Source: Nitrospira sp.
GTDB lineage: Bacteria > Nitrospirota > Nitrospiria > Nitrospirales > Nitrospiraceae
DNA length: 13,722 nucleotides
Direction of reading: 5' to 3'
Assembly: GCA_025361385.1 (NCBI GenBank)
Contig: JANYAJ010000085.1
Location: 1 to 13,722, forward strand
In this document: positions 7,078-13,722 of the stretch, piece after piece
Numbering within the stretch: the stretch's first letter is position 1
How the letters are laid out: every line of letters begins with the position of its first letter
Translations under genes and position numbers: made by a program
Notes under the pieces: generated by a model
Seen by the model: only the letters and a program-made list of their open reading frames with translations
What the model was told of the DNA's origin: nothing
Database searches by the model: none

Positions 7078-7124
7078 CTAAAGATTCTGTACGTTTCGAA
7101 AATCTTTAGCACAATTTTAGCACA
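7078..7124. repeat. AT-rich inverted repeat plus tandem TTTAGCACA
   Basis: CTAAAGATT (7078-7086) and AATCTTTAG (7101-7109) are exact reverse complements around a 14-base loop. The right arm runs into a direct repeat, TTTAGCACA at 7105-7113 and 7116-7124, offset by 11 bases, about one helical turn. This arrangement suggests protein binding sites rather than a terminator. Confidence 0.45.
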
Positions 7125-7280
7125 GTGTTTTGGGGTGAACCTCCCGGACTCTCCGACAAGGAGAATGAACTGCTGCTCGCCCTGCCGGGAGGATCTCGTG
7201 TCTACGAAGTGATCGGCACTGGAATCAAGCCAAGCATTCCAGGGTGCTCGGTGATGCCCCAATCCCTGTCTCACGTGTGA
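7125..7280 (+). CDS. Possible 51-residue small protein or gene remnant
   Basis: A GTG-started frame (GTG 7125-7127, stop TGA 7278-7280) reads plausibly as protein in its middle: GLSDKENELLLALPGGSRVY followed by EVIGTGIKPSIPG. There is no ribosome binding site and an in-frame TAG lies a few codons upstream. It could be a small gene or the remnant of a larger one. I recognise no family. Confidence 0.2.
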   Translation: MFWGEPPGLSDKENELLLALPGGSRVYEVIGTGIKPSIPGCSVMPQSLSHV

Positions 7281-7341
7281 AAGGTCCGCCTGTTTTCCCC
7301 TCCCTTGATTTCACATGCCTAGCTGACCAGGTAAAGATACG

Positions 7342-7364
7342 TACGCCAGTTGGCGTATGGCGTA
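7342..7364. promoter_or_regulatory. Operator-like inverted repeat with a third half-site
   Basis: TACGCCA (7342-7348) and TGGCGTA (7351-7357) are exact reverse complements separated by GT. The half-site TGGCGTA repeats immediately at 7358-7364. A short near-perfect palindrome with an extra half-site is typical of a dimeric transcription factor site. It lies about 170 bases before the LEPR-XLL start. Confidence 0.4.
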
Positions 7365-7529
7365 ATAGCACCATAGGGCATAGAGTCCAGTTGTACATGA
7401 GTTAATGAAATATCTGAGGGCTCTCGTCCGTGTATAGCAATGCATGCGTCAAGTATGACCGTCGGTCGTCTTGATTCAGCAGAGCGGTAGGGTCTTGCGC
7501 TCGGTACCACGAACTTTTTCGGGAGATGA

Positions 7530-9470
7530 ATGATGAGCTTGGCGCAACTGTTTTTCATGAAAGAAACGTTCAGGGAACGTGTCCGTTGCTGGCGGCAGGA
7601 CCGTTTCCGAAAGCGGACCCATGTGCCGCGCGAACACCGATTTACGCTAGAACCGCTCGAGCCTCGTCTGCTCCTTTCTGCAACGCCGATCGAAGTCGTC
7701 GCAACGCAGGGGCTGGAGTCAGCCGCTATCACCGTGCCGGCTGGGTCATTGCCTAGCCTCGACGTGGATCTGAACGGCCAGGCCGACGCACTCTCCGACG
7801 GCATCCTGATCATCCGACATCTCTTCGGGTTTACGGGCAGTGCCCTGACCAATGGCGCCGTGGATCCGGCGGGGCAACGCACGGACCCGAACGCGATACA
7901 GAATTATTTGAATTCCATCGACAGCGCGCTCGATGTCGATCTCAATCAGCAGGCCGACGCGCTCAGTGACGGCATCATGATCATTCGGAGTCTTTTCGGA
8001 TTTACCGGTACAGCATTGACGAGCGGCGCCGTTGATCCAGGTGGACAACGCACCGATCCAGCCTTCATTGCGACCTTCCTCGGTAACATGAATCCCCAAC
8101 GCGAACTGATCGCCCCGCTCATGACTGCCGGCTTGCAGCAGGACACCGGGATCAGAGAGACCGATACGATCACGTTTAATCCGTCCATCACCGGCACCAT
8201 CGCCGACATCAATCAGATTGCGTCGTTCACCGCGGGTTTCGATGCCGCGCCAGCCGGGAGCTTCGTCGATGTGCTTGCCGATCTCAAAACTAGTGGAGTC
8301 TTTACGCTGACTCCTACGCGGCTCGAACAGATCGCCGGCGGGACTCTCGCCGACGGCATGCATACGTTGCATCTTCAAGCGATGGACACCCGTGGGAATC
8401 TCGCCACGTTGGATCGGCTCTTTACGCTCGATACCTCCGTGACCACGCTCACGTTCGATCTCGATCCGGCCTCCGATACGACGCCGTTGGGCGATCAACA
8501 GACGACGGACGCTGTCGTCGTGTTACGAGGACAGACGGAACCCAATGCGGTTGTGGAACTTGTGGGGTTGGGGCTGGCTGCGACGGCCGATCAGACGGGC
8601 ATGGTTGCGTTCGCCAATGTGCCGCTTGCCATCGGCGCGAATGTGTTCACGGTTGAGTCAACCGATATAGCCGGTAACCAGAGCACCCTCACGCGCACCC
8701 TCACGCGCTTGCTCCCAGATAACGATGGCGATGGCATTCCGGACAGCCAGGAAACCGGCGGACCGAATGGGGGGGATGCCAACAATGACGGCATTCCGGA
8801 CAGTCAGCAAGCCAATGTCGTGTCCGTACTCAACAGCGCGAATCAATATCTGACCCTCGTAGCACCAGCCGCTGTCTCTTTCAGCGGGGTGCAGGCACTG
8901 CGCAATCCGTCGCCGGGTGACGCGCCGGCGGATGTGACCTTCCCTCTCGGCTTTGTGGATTTCCAACTCACCGGTCTCGTCGGAGGGGCCGCCACCGTGG
9001 ATCTGCTCCTGCCGGCCGGAGTCACCGTGAATACCTATTGGAAGTATGGAGCCACGCCGGATAATACGGCGCCGCATTGGTATGAGTTTCTGTACGATGG
9101 GACCACTGGTGCGGAGATCAATGGCAGCGTCGTGACGTTGCACTTCCTAGACGGGGCCCGTGGCGATAACGATCTCACCGTCAACGGATCGATCGTGGAT
9201 CCAAGTGGACCGGGATTCGTCGTGAACCATGCGCCGGCTGGGACGGACAAGACGATCACGATTAATGAGGATGCGCCCTACACGTTTACCGCGGCGGACT
9301 TCGGCTTCAGCGATCCGAACGATAGCCCTGCCAACGCCTTTCAGGCGGTGACGATCACCACCTTGCCTGATGCCGGGACGCTGACGGTCAACGGTGCCCC
9401 GGTGAATGCGGGTGATGCGATTACCATTCCTCCGGCTGGGGTAAGTTGGACTGCGCGCGCGAGCAACTAG
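7530..9470 (+). CDS. Giant LEPR-XLL surface-type protein, N-terminal part, ended by an in-frame amber stop
   Basis: The 646 residues before TAG 9468-9470 begin with a basic region ([14 protein letters not shown]) and the LEPR-XLL motif [12 protein letters not shown] at 40-51, an N-terminal tag of very large bacterial surface or secreted proteins with unknown function. Two dockerin-like repeats follow (78-120, 135-177), then an Ig-like region (about 190-395) and calcium motifs [12 protein letters not shown] and [10 protein letters not shown] (397-427). Next is a choice-of-anchor U type domain (about 430-562), with [20 protein letters not shown] and a following [17 protein letters not shown]. 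The first half of a cadherin-like domain (566-637, [19 protein letters not shown]) is last, ending in the first blade, where the stop falls. The start is ATG 7530 or 7533; GGGAG at 7521-7525 fits 7533 slightly better. The same frame continues after the stop for another 1128 codons, so this is the front part of one interrupted 1774-residue protein. No classical Sec signal peptide is obvious. Confidence 0.85.
   Translation: MMSLAQLFFMKETFRERVRCWRQDRFRKRTHVPREHRFTLEPLEPRLLLSATPIEVVATQGLESAAITVPAGSLPSLDVDLNGQADALSDGILIIRHLFGFTGSALTNGAVDPAGQRTDPNAIQNYLNSIDSALDVDLNQQADALSDGIMIIRSLFGFTGTALTSGAVDPGGQRTDPAFIATFLGNMNPQRELIAPLMTAGLQQDTGIRETDTITFNPSITGTIADINQIASFTAGFDAAPAGSFVDVLADLKTSGVFTLTPTRLEQIAGGTLADGMHTLHLQAMDTRGNLATLDRLFTLDTSVTTLTFDLDPASDTTPLGDQQTTDAVVVLRGQTEPNAVVELVGLGLAATADQTGMVAFANVPLAIGANVFTVESTDIAGNQSTLTRTLTRLLPDNDGDGIPDSQETGGPNGGDANNDGIPDSQQANVVSVLNSANQYLTLVAPAAVSFSGVQALRNPSPGDAPADVTFPLGFVDFQLTGLVGGAATVDLLLPAGVTVNTYWKYGATPDNTAPHWYEFLYDGTTGAEINGSVVTLHFLDGARGDNDLTVNGSIVDPSGPGFVVNHAPAGTDKTITINEDAPYTFTAADFGFSDPNDSPANAFQAVTITTLPDAGTLTVNGAPVNAGDAITIPPAGVSWTARASN
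7761..8060 (+). repeat. Two dockerin-like repeats within the LEPR-XLL gene
   Basis: Residues 78-120 and 135-177 are near-identical units (period 57 residues, 171 bases). Each begins [14 protein letters not shown], followed by LFGFTG-ALT-GAVDP and GQRTDP. The Asp/Asn spacing resembles calcium-binding dockerin type I segments. In known systems these bind cohesins; here a calcium-stabilised linker is equally possible. Confidence 0.7.
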
Positions 9471-9677
9471 ACTTGGTATGGGGTCGCTTCATCGGGGGAC
9501 GGGATGAAGCTCATTGCGGCGGCGTTTAATAGCCAGCTGTACACGTCGACGGATGCGGGGGTGAGTTGGACGGCGCGGGAAAGCAATCGGAGTTGGCTTG
9601 GGGTTGCCTCGTCGGCGGATGGGACGAAACTCGTCGCGGCGGTGAACAACGACCAGCTGTACACCTCGGCTGCTCAG
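9441..9677 (+). repeat. Blade array 1: two 120-base repeats inside a cadherin-like domain
   Basis: Unit 1 (9441-9560) and unit 2 (9561-9677) encode BNR/YCF48-type blades of the pattern VSWTAR-SN-xW-GVASS-DG-KL-A then QLYTSTDAG. The amber codon 9468-9470 is inside unit 1. Two blades cannot close a propeller. The array splits a cadherin-like domain whose first part is at 9225-9440 and whose last strands resume at 9678 (LGLVFTPAANANG). Confidence 0.8.
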
Positions 9678-12600
9678 TTGGGGCTGGTGTTCACGCCGGC
9701 GGCGAACGCGAACGGGACGACCTATGCGAGCTTCACCTTCCAGGTGCAGGACGATGGCGGGACGGCCAATAGCGGTGTGGACCTGGATCTGACACCGAAC
9801 CTCATTACGTTCAACGTGACGCCCATCAACGATGCGCCGGTGGCAAGTTTTATTGCCAATCCGAACCCCAGCGCCCCTACCCAAATTGTGAGTTTCGACG
9901 CCAGGGCTTCCACTGCCGGGCGGTCAGATCTGAGTATTGTGTCGTATGCCTGGAATTTCGGAGACGGGGGCATTGCGAGCGGGGTGACGGCCCAGCATGC
10001 ATTCGCGCTCTTCGGCAACTATACGGTCACGCTGACGGTGACGGATAATAACTCGCCGGCGAAGATCGATACCGAAAGCCATGTGATCAATGTCAGTCAA
10101 GGGAACCAAGCCCCGACTGCCAATGCTGGCGGGCCGTATGTGGCGGACTTGGGCAGCGGGTTGACGTTGGATGGAACGGGGTCCACCGATCCGAATTTAG
10201 GTCAGGGCGATGCGATTGTGAGTTACCAATGGTTGGTGAACGGCAGCCTCGCGCTCTCGGGGGCGACCCCAAGCCTGACGGCGGCGCAGATCACATCGCT
10301 CGGGGCAGGTATCTTCTCCGTCCAGCTGACGGTCACTGACAGTCTCGGGGCCACGAACAGTGGCGCCAGCACCCTGACCGTCAACCAAGGGAACCAGGCG
10401 CCGGTGAATATAGTGCCAGGGGCGCAGACGACACTAGAAGACACAGCGCTCGTGTTCAACCAGGCCAACGGCAATCTGATCAGCGTCAGTGATGTGGACA
10501 CTGCGACTGTGACGGTCACTCTCGCGGTGACGAATGGGGCACTGACCTTGAGCGGGACCACTGGCCTCACGGGTCTGACGGGGAACGGGACTGGGACCGT
10601 CAGTTTTGGCGGCACGCTGGCCTCCATCAACTCGGCGATGACCGGCCTGTCGTATTTGTCGACCTTGAATTTCAACGGAAGCGATCAGCTGACGCTCACG
10701 ACCGCAGACGGGGTGGCCGCGCCGGTGCTCAGCACGGTGGCGCTTACGATCACTCCTGTGAACGATGCGCCGGCGGGGGCGGATCAGACGATCACCACGC
10801 CGGGAAACACCGCCTACACATTTGCGTTGGCGGACTTCGGGTTCAGCGATCCGAACGACAGCCCGGCCAACAGCTTCCAAGCGGTGAAGATTACCACCTT
10901 GCCCGAGGCTGGGACGCTGACGGTCAACGGTGCCCCGGTGAATGCGGGGGATTTAATTAGCCTCTCCGCAACGGGTGCGACCTGGACGGCGCACGAGAGC
11001 AACCGAAATTGGCACGCGGTTGCTTCCTCAGCGGACGGGACCAAGCTGGTCGCGGCGGTGTGGCTCGGCCAGCTCTACACCTCAACGGATTCTGGCCTGA
11101 CCTGGGCAGCGCACGAGAACGACCAGCAGTGGCAGTCGGTCGCCTCCTCGGCAGATGGGACGAAGTTGGTCGCATCGGTGTTTCTCGGTCAGCTCTACAC
11201 TTCAACGGATTCTGGGGTGACCTGGACGGCACGCGAGACGGACCGGCATTGGGATGATGTCGCCTCGTCAGCGGACGGGGTGAAGTTGGTCGCGGCAGAC
11301 GGATTAGGTCGTCTGTATACCTCGACGGATGCCGGAGTGAATTGGACGCCGCGGGAGAGCAGCCGAACCTGGTTTGGAGTTGCGTCGTCGGCGGACGGGA
11401 CGAAACTGGTCGCATCAGACTTTCAAGGGGAGGGGTTTGGCGGCCAGCTCTACACCTCGACGGACTCTGGTCAGACCTGGACGGCGCACGAGAGCAATCG
11501 GGCTTGGGGTAGGGTCGCATCGTCGGCGGATGGGATGAAGCTGATCGCCTCAGACACAGCGGGCACGCTGTACACCTCGACGGATGCTGGGGTGAGCTGG
11601 ACGGCGCGGACGAGCATCCTGGTGTGCAATTCAGTCGCCTCCTCGGCGGATGGGATGAAGCTGGTCGCGGTGAACCCCACCCAGCTGTACACGTCAACGG
11701 ATGCCGGGGTGACGTGTACGGCGCACGTGCTGCCTATCGGCAGTTTGACGTCTGTCGCCTCGTCGGCGGATGGGACCAAGCTGGTCGCGGGGGATGGTGT
11801 CGGCCAGCTGTGGACGTCGATCGCTTCACTAGGGCTGGTGTTCACGCCGGCCTTGAATGCGAACGGGACGCCCTACACGAGCTTCACGTTCCAGGTGAAG
11901 GACGACGAGGATACGCTAAACGGTGGTGCGAACTTGGATCCGATGCCGAATATTCTCACGTTCAACGTGACGGCGGTGAACCAGGGCGTGGGTAACTGGA
12001 CGTACTCGGGAATAAGAAACCGTGGTGGGGTATCGAGCGCGGAGTCGGCGAGCGGAACCTACGCTGTCGCGGCAGATGGAACGCTAACATTCGACGCGGG
12101 TGGTACTTCCCTTACCGGGAATGTGCTCGCCGGCGGCAGTACATTCATCCTGGCAAACACGAGCGGCGAGCCCATCGAGATTGGCGTGGGAGTGGAAAAG
12201 GGCGGCACGTTTAGTAATGCCACCCTTTCAGGCAGCTATGGGGTCACGTTCCACTATTCCGATGCAACGGCGGGGCCGCTCAATACTATCACTATACCCG
12301 ATGTGCCATCCACGGTGAACGTGCCGTTTCCAGACTATGCATTCAACACCGCATTAGGAACGGTGATGTTTGATGGTGGGGGCAGTGTTCCGCTGCCGCC
12401 GCCTATGGGGACGACCGTGAGTTTCGGGTCGACCAAGAACGTGACGCTGGCGAGCCCCGGCCAGGTGGACTCCTCTGTCTTAACTCTGGACAGCGACACC
12501 TTGGTCAGCTTCGATGGGGTGATGAACAACCCTGCCCTGCAGGGGTCGCTCAATGGCGGGGCAAGCTTGGATCCATTGGCCAACACGGTTACGATCAACA

Positions 12601-12854
12601 TGACGCCCGGCGGCACGAGCGCGACGTTCGGCAATCTGGTAGAGGAAACCGTTCCATTGGATCTCGAACTCGTCACCGTCACTGCGGCTCCGGCCTCCGT
12701 GACGGTGCAGTCGACCGGTCTTGCTGCAGACGGCAGCCTCGCCTATGTTCAGCGATCGTGGGTGACTGATTTTGTCGCGGCGTCTTTGACGGTATCCCCG
12801 ATCGATCCTGACGAAGAGTTGGTCATTGCGCTCCCGGCGTTGGCCGGTGTCTAA
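9504..12854 (+). CDS. Giant LEPR-XLL surface-type protein, C-terminal part after the amber stop
   Basis: The frame is open from 9471, directly after the TAG, to TAA 12852-12854. ATG 9504 is only the first Met; GGGGGACGGG before it could allow weak internal initiation, but the codons belong to the repeat (GDGMKL), so this is likely chance. In this part's own numbering from ATG 9504: the rest of blade array 1 (to 58), the end of cadherin-like domain 1 (59-112), a PKD domain with YAWNFGDG (about 111-198), a second PKD-like domain (APTANAGGPYVADLGSGLTL, about 203-295), another cadherin-like domain with the NFNGSDQLTLTT motif (299-422), cadherin-like domain 2 split around seven blades (422-830), and a beta-rich C-terminus with no recognised anchor, LPXTG or hydrophobic tail. 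Without the N-terminal part it would lack LEPR-XLL. Whether it is expressed is unknown; it is best treated as the back half of an interrupted gene. Confidence 0.8.
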   Translation: MKLIAAAFNSQLYTSTDAGVSWTARESNRSWLGVASSADGTKLVAAVNNDQLYTSAAQLGLVFTPAANANGTTYASFTFQVQDDGGTANSGVDLDLTPNLITFNVTPINDAPVASFIANPNPSAPTQIVSFDARASTAGRSDLSIVSYAWNFGDGGIASGVTAQHAFALFGNYTVTLTVTDNNSPAKIDTESHVINVSQGNQAPTANAGGPYVADLGSGLTLDGTGSTDPNLGQGDAIVSYQWLVNGSLALSGATPSLTAAQITSLGAGIFSVQLTVTDSLGATNSGASTLTVNQGNQAPVNIVPGAQTTLEDTALVFNQANGNLISVSDVDTATVTVTLAVTNGALTLSGTTGLTGLTGNGTGTVSFGGTLASINSAMTGLSYLSTLNFNGSDQLTLTTADGVAAPVLSTVALTITPVNDAPAGADQTITTPGNTAYTFALADFGFSDPNDSPANSFQAVKITTLPEAGTLTVNGAPVNAGDLISLSATGATWTAHESNRNWHAVASSADGTKLVAAVWLGQLYTSTDSGLTWAAHENDQQWQSVASSADGTKLVASVFLGQLYTSTDSGVTWTARETDRHWDDVASSADGVKLVAADGLGRLYTSTDAGVNWTPRESSRTWFGVASSADGTKLVASDFQGEGFGGQLYTSTDSGQTWTAHESNRAWGRVASSADGMKLIASDTAGTLYTSTDAGVSWTARTSILVCNSVASSADGMKLVAVNPTQLYTSTDAGVTCTAHVLPIGSLTSVASSADGTKLVAGDGVGQLWTSIASLGLVFTPALNANGTPYTSFTFQVKDDEDTLNGGANLDPMPNILTFNVTAVNQGVGNWTYSGIRNRGGVSSAESASGTYAVAADGTLTFDAGGTSLTGNVLAGGSTFILANTSGEPIEIGVGVEKGGTFSNATLSGSYGVTFHYSDATAGPLNTITIPDVPSTVNVPFPDYAFNTALGTVMFDGGGSVPLPPPMGTTVSFGSTKNVTLASPGQVDSSVLTLDSDTLVSFDGVMNNPALQGSLNGGASLDPLANTVTINMTPGGTSATFGNLVEETVPLDLELVTVTAAPASVTVQSTGLAADGSLAYVQRSWVTDFVAASLTVSPIDPDEELVIALPALAGV
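10977..11828 (+). repeat. Blade array 2: seven 117-135 base repeats, predicted seven-bladed propeller
   Basis: Units start at 10977, 11097, 11217, 11337, 11472, 11592 and 11709. All are 120 bases except unit 4 (135, with a GEGFG insertion) and unit 6 (117). Each encodes W-x-VASSADG-KLVA followed by GQLYTSTDSGVTWTA. Seven blades of about 40 residues match a closed seven-bladed beta-propeller of the BNR/YCF48 kind. Units 6 and 7 are the most diverged; unit 7 ends in LWTSIA rather than LYTSTDAG. It lies at the same point inside a cadherin-like domain as array 1. Confidence 0.85.
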
Positions 12855-13278
12855 CTGATCGTCGTGGTCGCGATGCCAGGCGTCGAATAGGGGATGTGCG
12901 AGGTCTTGTTCAGTGGGCTAGCAAGACATCTGAGATAAAGAGCAGAGGCAGATTGAGGGCGAGGCCTGCATACTAGGTGACGGAGCATTGCACAGGGAAG
13001 CGACAGGAACGATAAACGGTAAAAACATGGATGCCTCATTCGGAGGCCAATTCACGAGTGATGCGACGAAGATACACGCCCCTTCGCGGATGGATAGTGT
13101 CTTTGCAGGTACCCGCTGTCAGCCACCCGTTACTGACCATGATAGCCATTCAGTGCACCACACGTACTGAGTATCGTGAGAGCGTACACTCATAGCGGTC
13201 AGCTCCCTTCAATGATTTCCCTGCTCGAGCTGATAAAACCACCGGTCGAGCGCTCAACCAAGGCATGCATATTCTAAC

Positions 13279-13318
13279 TGTCCCCTCCTGTCCTCAGCTG
13301 TCCTCAACTGCCTAATTT
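13279..13318 (+). repeat. Tandem 10-base repeats (array A)
   Basis: Four successive decamers begin with TG: TGTCCCCTCC, TGTCCTCAGC, TGTCCTCAAC, TGCCTAATTT. The exact 10-base period places them on one face of the helix. A related pair lies 100 bases downstream. Confidence 0.6.
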
Positions 13319-13420
13319 TCTTTTTCTCCTCTTTGCCGTACGCTTGCGATCATGTCGAGCGGGTGCAGGTTTGCTCACCTGAGCGCCATGGCATGCGCCT
13401 GTAGCCCATAACAGCATCCA

Positions 13421-13440
13421 TCTGCCTACATCTGCCTAAT
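13421..13440 (+). repeat. Tandem 10-base repeats (array B)
   Basis: TCTGCCTACA and TCTGCCTAAT form two decamers. The string CTGCCTAATT is shared with the end of array A. Array B ends 56 bases before the start of the excisionase-like gene, where a DNA-binding protein could autoregulate or promote recombination. Confidence 0.55.
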
Positions 13441-13496
13441 TCCCATGGCAGGATCTCCGGCGTAGGGTGGGAGCACGGTTGAACCACGGAGGATGC

Positions 13497-13722
13497 ATGA
13501 AGACCTCAGATCTGTCGATTAAAGAACTCGCGGCATTCATGGGCGTGAGCACGGACACCATTCGGCGGGCGATTCGCAAGGATGAGATCCCCTACAGACG
13601 TGTCGGCACCGCGTTACGGTTTAATCTCCACAACGTTCTCACGTGTTTGCAGCGGAACGCGGAGGCCAAGTTTGGGACATGCTCGGCCAGCGTGCCGGGC
13701 GGCACCGCCGGCCGCGCGCAGG
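13497..13722 (+). CDS. Excisionase-family helix-turn-helix protein (partial)
   Basis: ATG 13497 (with GGAGG at 13488-13492, four bases upstream) opens a frame that runs past the window end; 75 codons are visible. Residues 7-50, including LSIKELAAFMGVSTDTIRRA and PYRRVGTALRFNLHNVLTCL, match the excisionase/MerR-like HTH_17 pattern. The pattern has a first helix, the turn GVSTDTIRR, a wing with a hydrophobic-R-V-G segment, then R-F and a last helix. Proteins of this type act as recombination directionality factors, plasmid replication or mobilisation regulators, or simple repressors. The visible tail after residue 55 (GTCSASVPGGTAGRA) is low complexity. The phased repeats just upstream are candidate binding sites. 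Confidence 0.8.
   Translation, partial: MKTSDLSIKELAAFMGVSTDTIRRAIRKDEIPYRRVGTALRFNLHNVLTCLQRNAEAKFGTCSASVPGGTAGRAQ

Larger units (their letters stand above)
6842..7529. other. Long leader region upstream of the LEPR-XLL gene
   Basis: This 688-base stretch has no confident gene. Its middle part (about 7020-7130) is clearly more AT-rich than its surroundings. It holds the hairpin at 6921-6954, the inverted and direct repeats at 7078-7124, a 51-codon candidate frame at 7125-7280, and the operator-like repeat at 7342-7364. The GGGAG at 7521-7525 is the ribosome binding site of the next gene. Its length and the density of repeats suggest a regulated promoter for the large downstream protein (inference). 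Confidence 0.45.
12855..13496. other. Gene-free region between the LEPR-XLL gene and an excisionase-like gene
   Basis: No credible gene lies in these 642 bases; a 60-codon frame at 12988-13170 has no ribosome binding site and an unlikely composition. No clear terminator follows the TAA at 12852-12854. The right third holds phased 10-base repeats (13279-13318 and 13421-13440). It also has GGCATGC at 13262-13268 and 13390-13396, CCATGGCA at 13387-13394 and 13443-13450, and a short CAGGT/ACCTG hairpin at 13366-13381. No tRNA was found. Confidence 0.5.

Noticed and set aside
7319..7882. A 187-codon minus-strand frame across the LEPR-XLL gene start
   Set aside because: It is mostly antisense to the LEPR-XLL coding region, is Arg/Ser-rich, and lacks any recognised motif.
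10957..11697. A 246-codon minus-strand frame over blade array 2
   Set aside because: It is a repetitive Arg/Ser/Pro-rich shadow produced by the 120-base coding repeats on the plus strand.
10977..11828. Possible CRISPR array or diversity-generating retroelement variable region
   Set aside because: The repeats are coding, about 120 bases long and contiguous without spacers. No cas gene, reverse transcriptase or template repeat is present, and the unit differences are spread over all bases rather than at adenines.
12988..13170. A 60-codon frame after the LEPR-XLL gene
   Set aside because: It has no ribosome binding site, no domain and an irregular composition, so it is not better than chance.
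13200..13262. Possible tRNA-derived attachment site before the excisionase-like gene
   Set aside because: No T-arm consensus, CCA end or cloverleaf pairing could be found in this stretch.

Overview
The window looks like a piece of a moderately GC-rich Gram-negative chromosome. My best guess is a Nitrospira-like member of Nitrospirota, from the combination of a quinol bd oxidase, a clostripain-type peptidase, a DUF2127 protein and a very large LEPR-XLL surface-type protein. This taxonomic guess is an inference; no rRNA or other marker is present.

Positions 1-2990 (energy and ion transport): the last 45 codons of a Kup-type potassium transporter (+) converge on a cydAB operon (-) that encodes cytochrome bd quinol oxidase with a short Q-loop. 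The CydA heme and quinol ligands are all in place. CydB carries Lys where the E. coli-type enzyme has the proton-channel Asp. A candidate promoter/operator containing a perfect 10-bp palindrome lies upstream of cydA.

Positions 2990-7029 (small independent genes): a ZIP-family metal transporter (+); a clostripain (C11) cysteine peptidase (+) with its own good promoter and ribosome binding site and no signal peptide; a convergent His/Gly-rich hypothetical protein (-) with an internal duplicated helix motif; and a DUF2127 membrane protein (+). The ZIP and DUF2127 genes lack a Shine-Dalgarno sequence and may be translated from leaderless or nearly leaderless mRNAs.

Positions 7030-12854 (the main feature): a 1775-codon reading frame for a giant LEPR-XLL protein, cut in two by one in-frame TAG at 9468-9470. 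Its order is: basic N-terminus, LEPR-XLL motif, two dockerin-like repeats, an Ig-like region, thrombospondin-3-like calcium motifs, a choice-of-anchor U type domain, a cadherin-like domain, two PKD-type domains, a second cadherin-like segment, a third full cadherin-like domain, and a C-terminal beta-rich region. Two of the cadherin-like domains are each interrupted at the same point by a tandem array of about 40-residue BNR/YCF48-type blades. One array has 2 blades and contains the stop; the other has 7, enough for a closed beta-propeller. A 38-bp exact direct repeat flanks the damaged stretch 1536 bp (512 codons) apart, so a loop-out would remove the stop in frame.

Positions 12855-13722: a gene-free region with short helically phased 10-bp repeats, followed by the start of an excisionase-family helix-turn-helix gene that runs off the window and may mark the edge of an accessory region.
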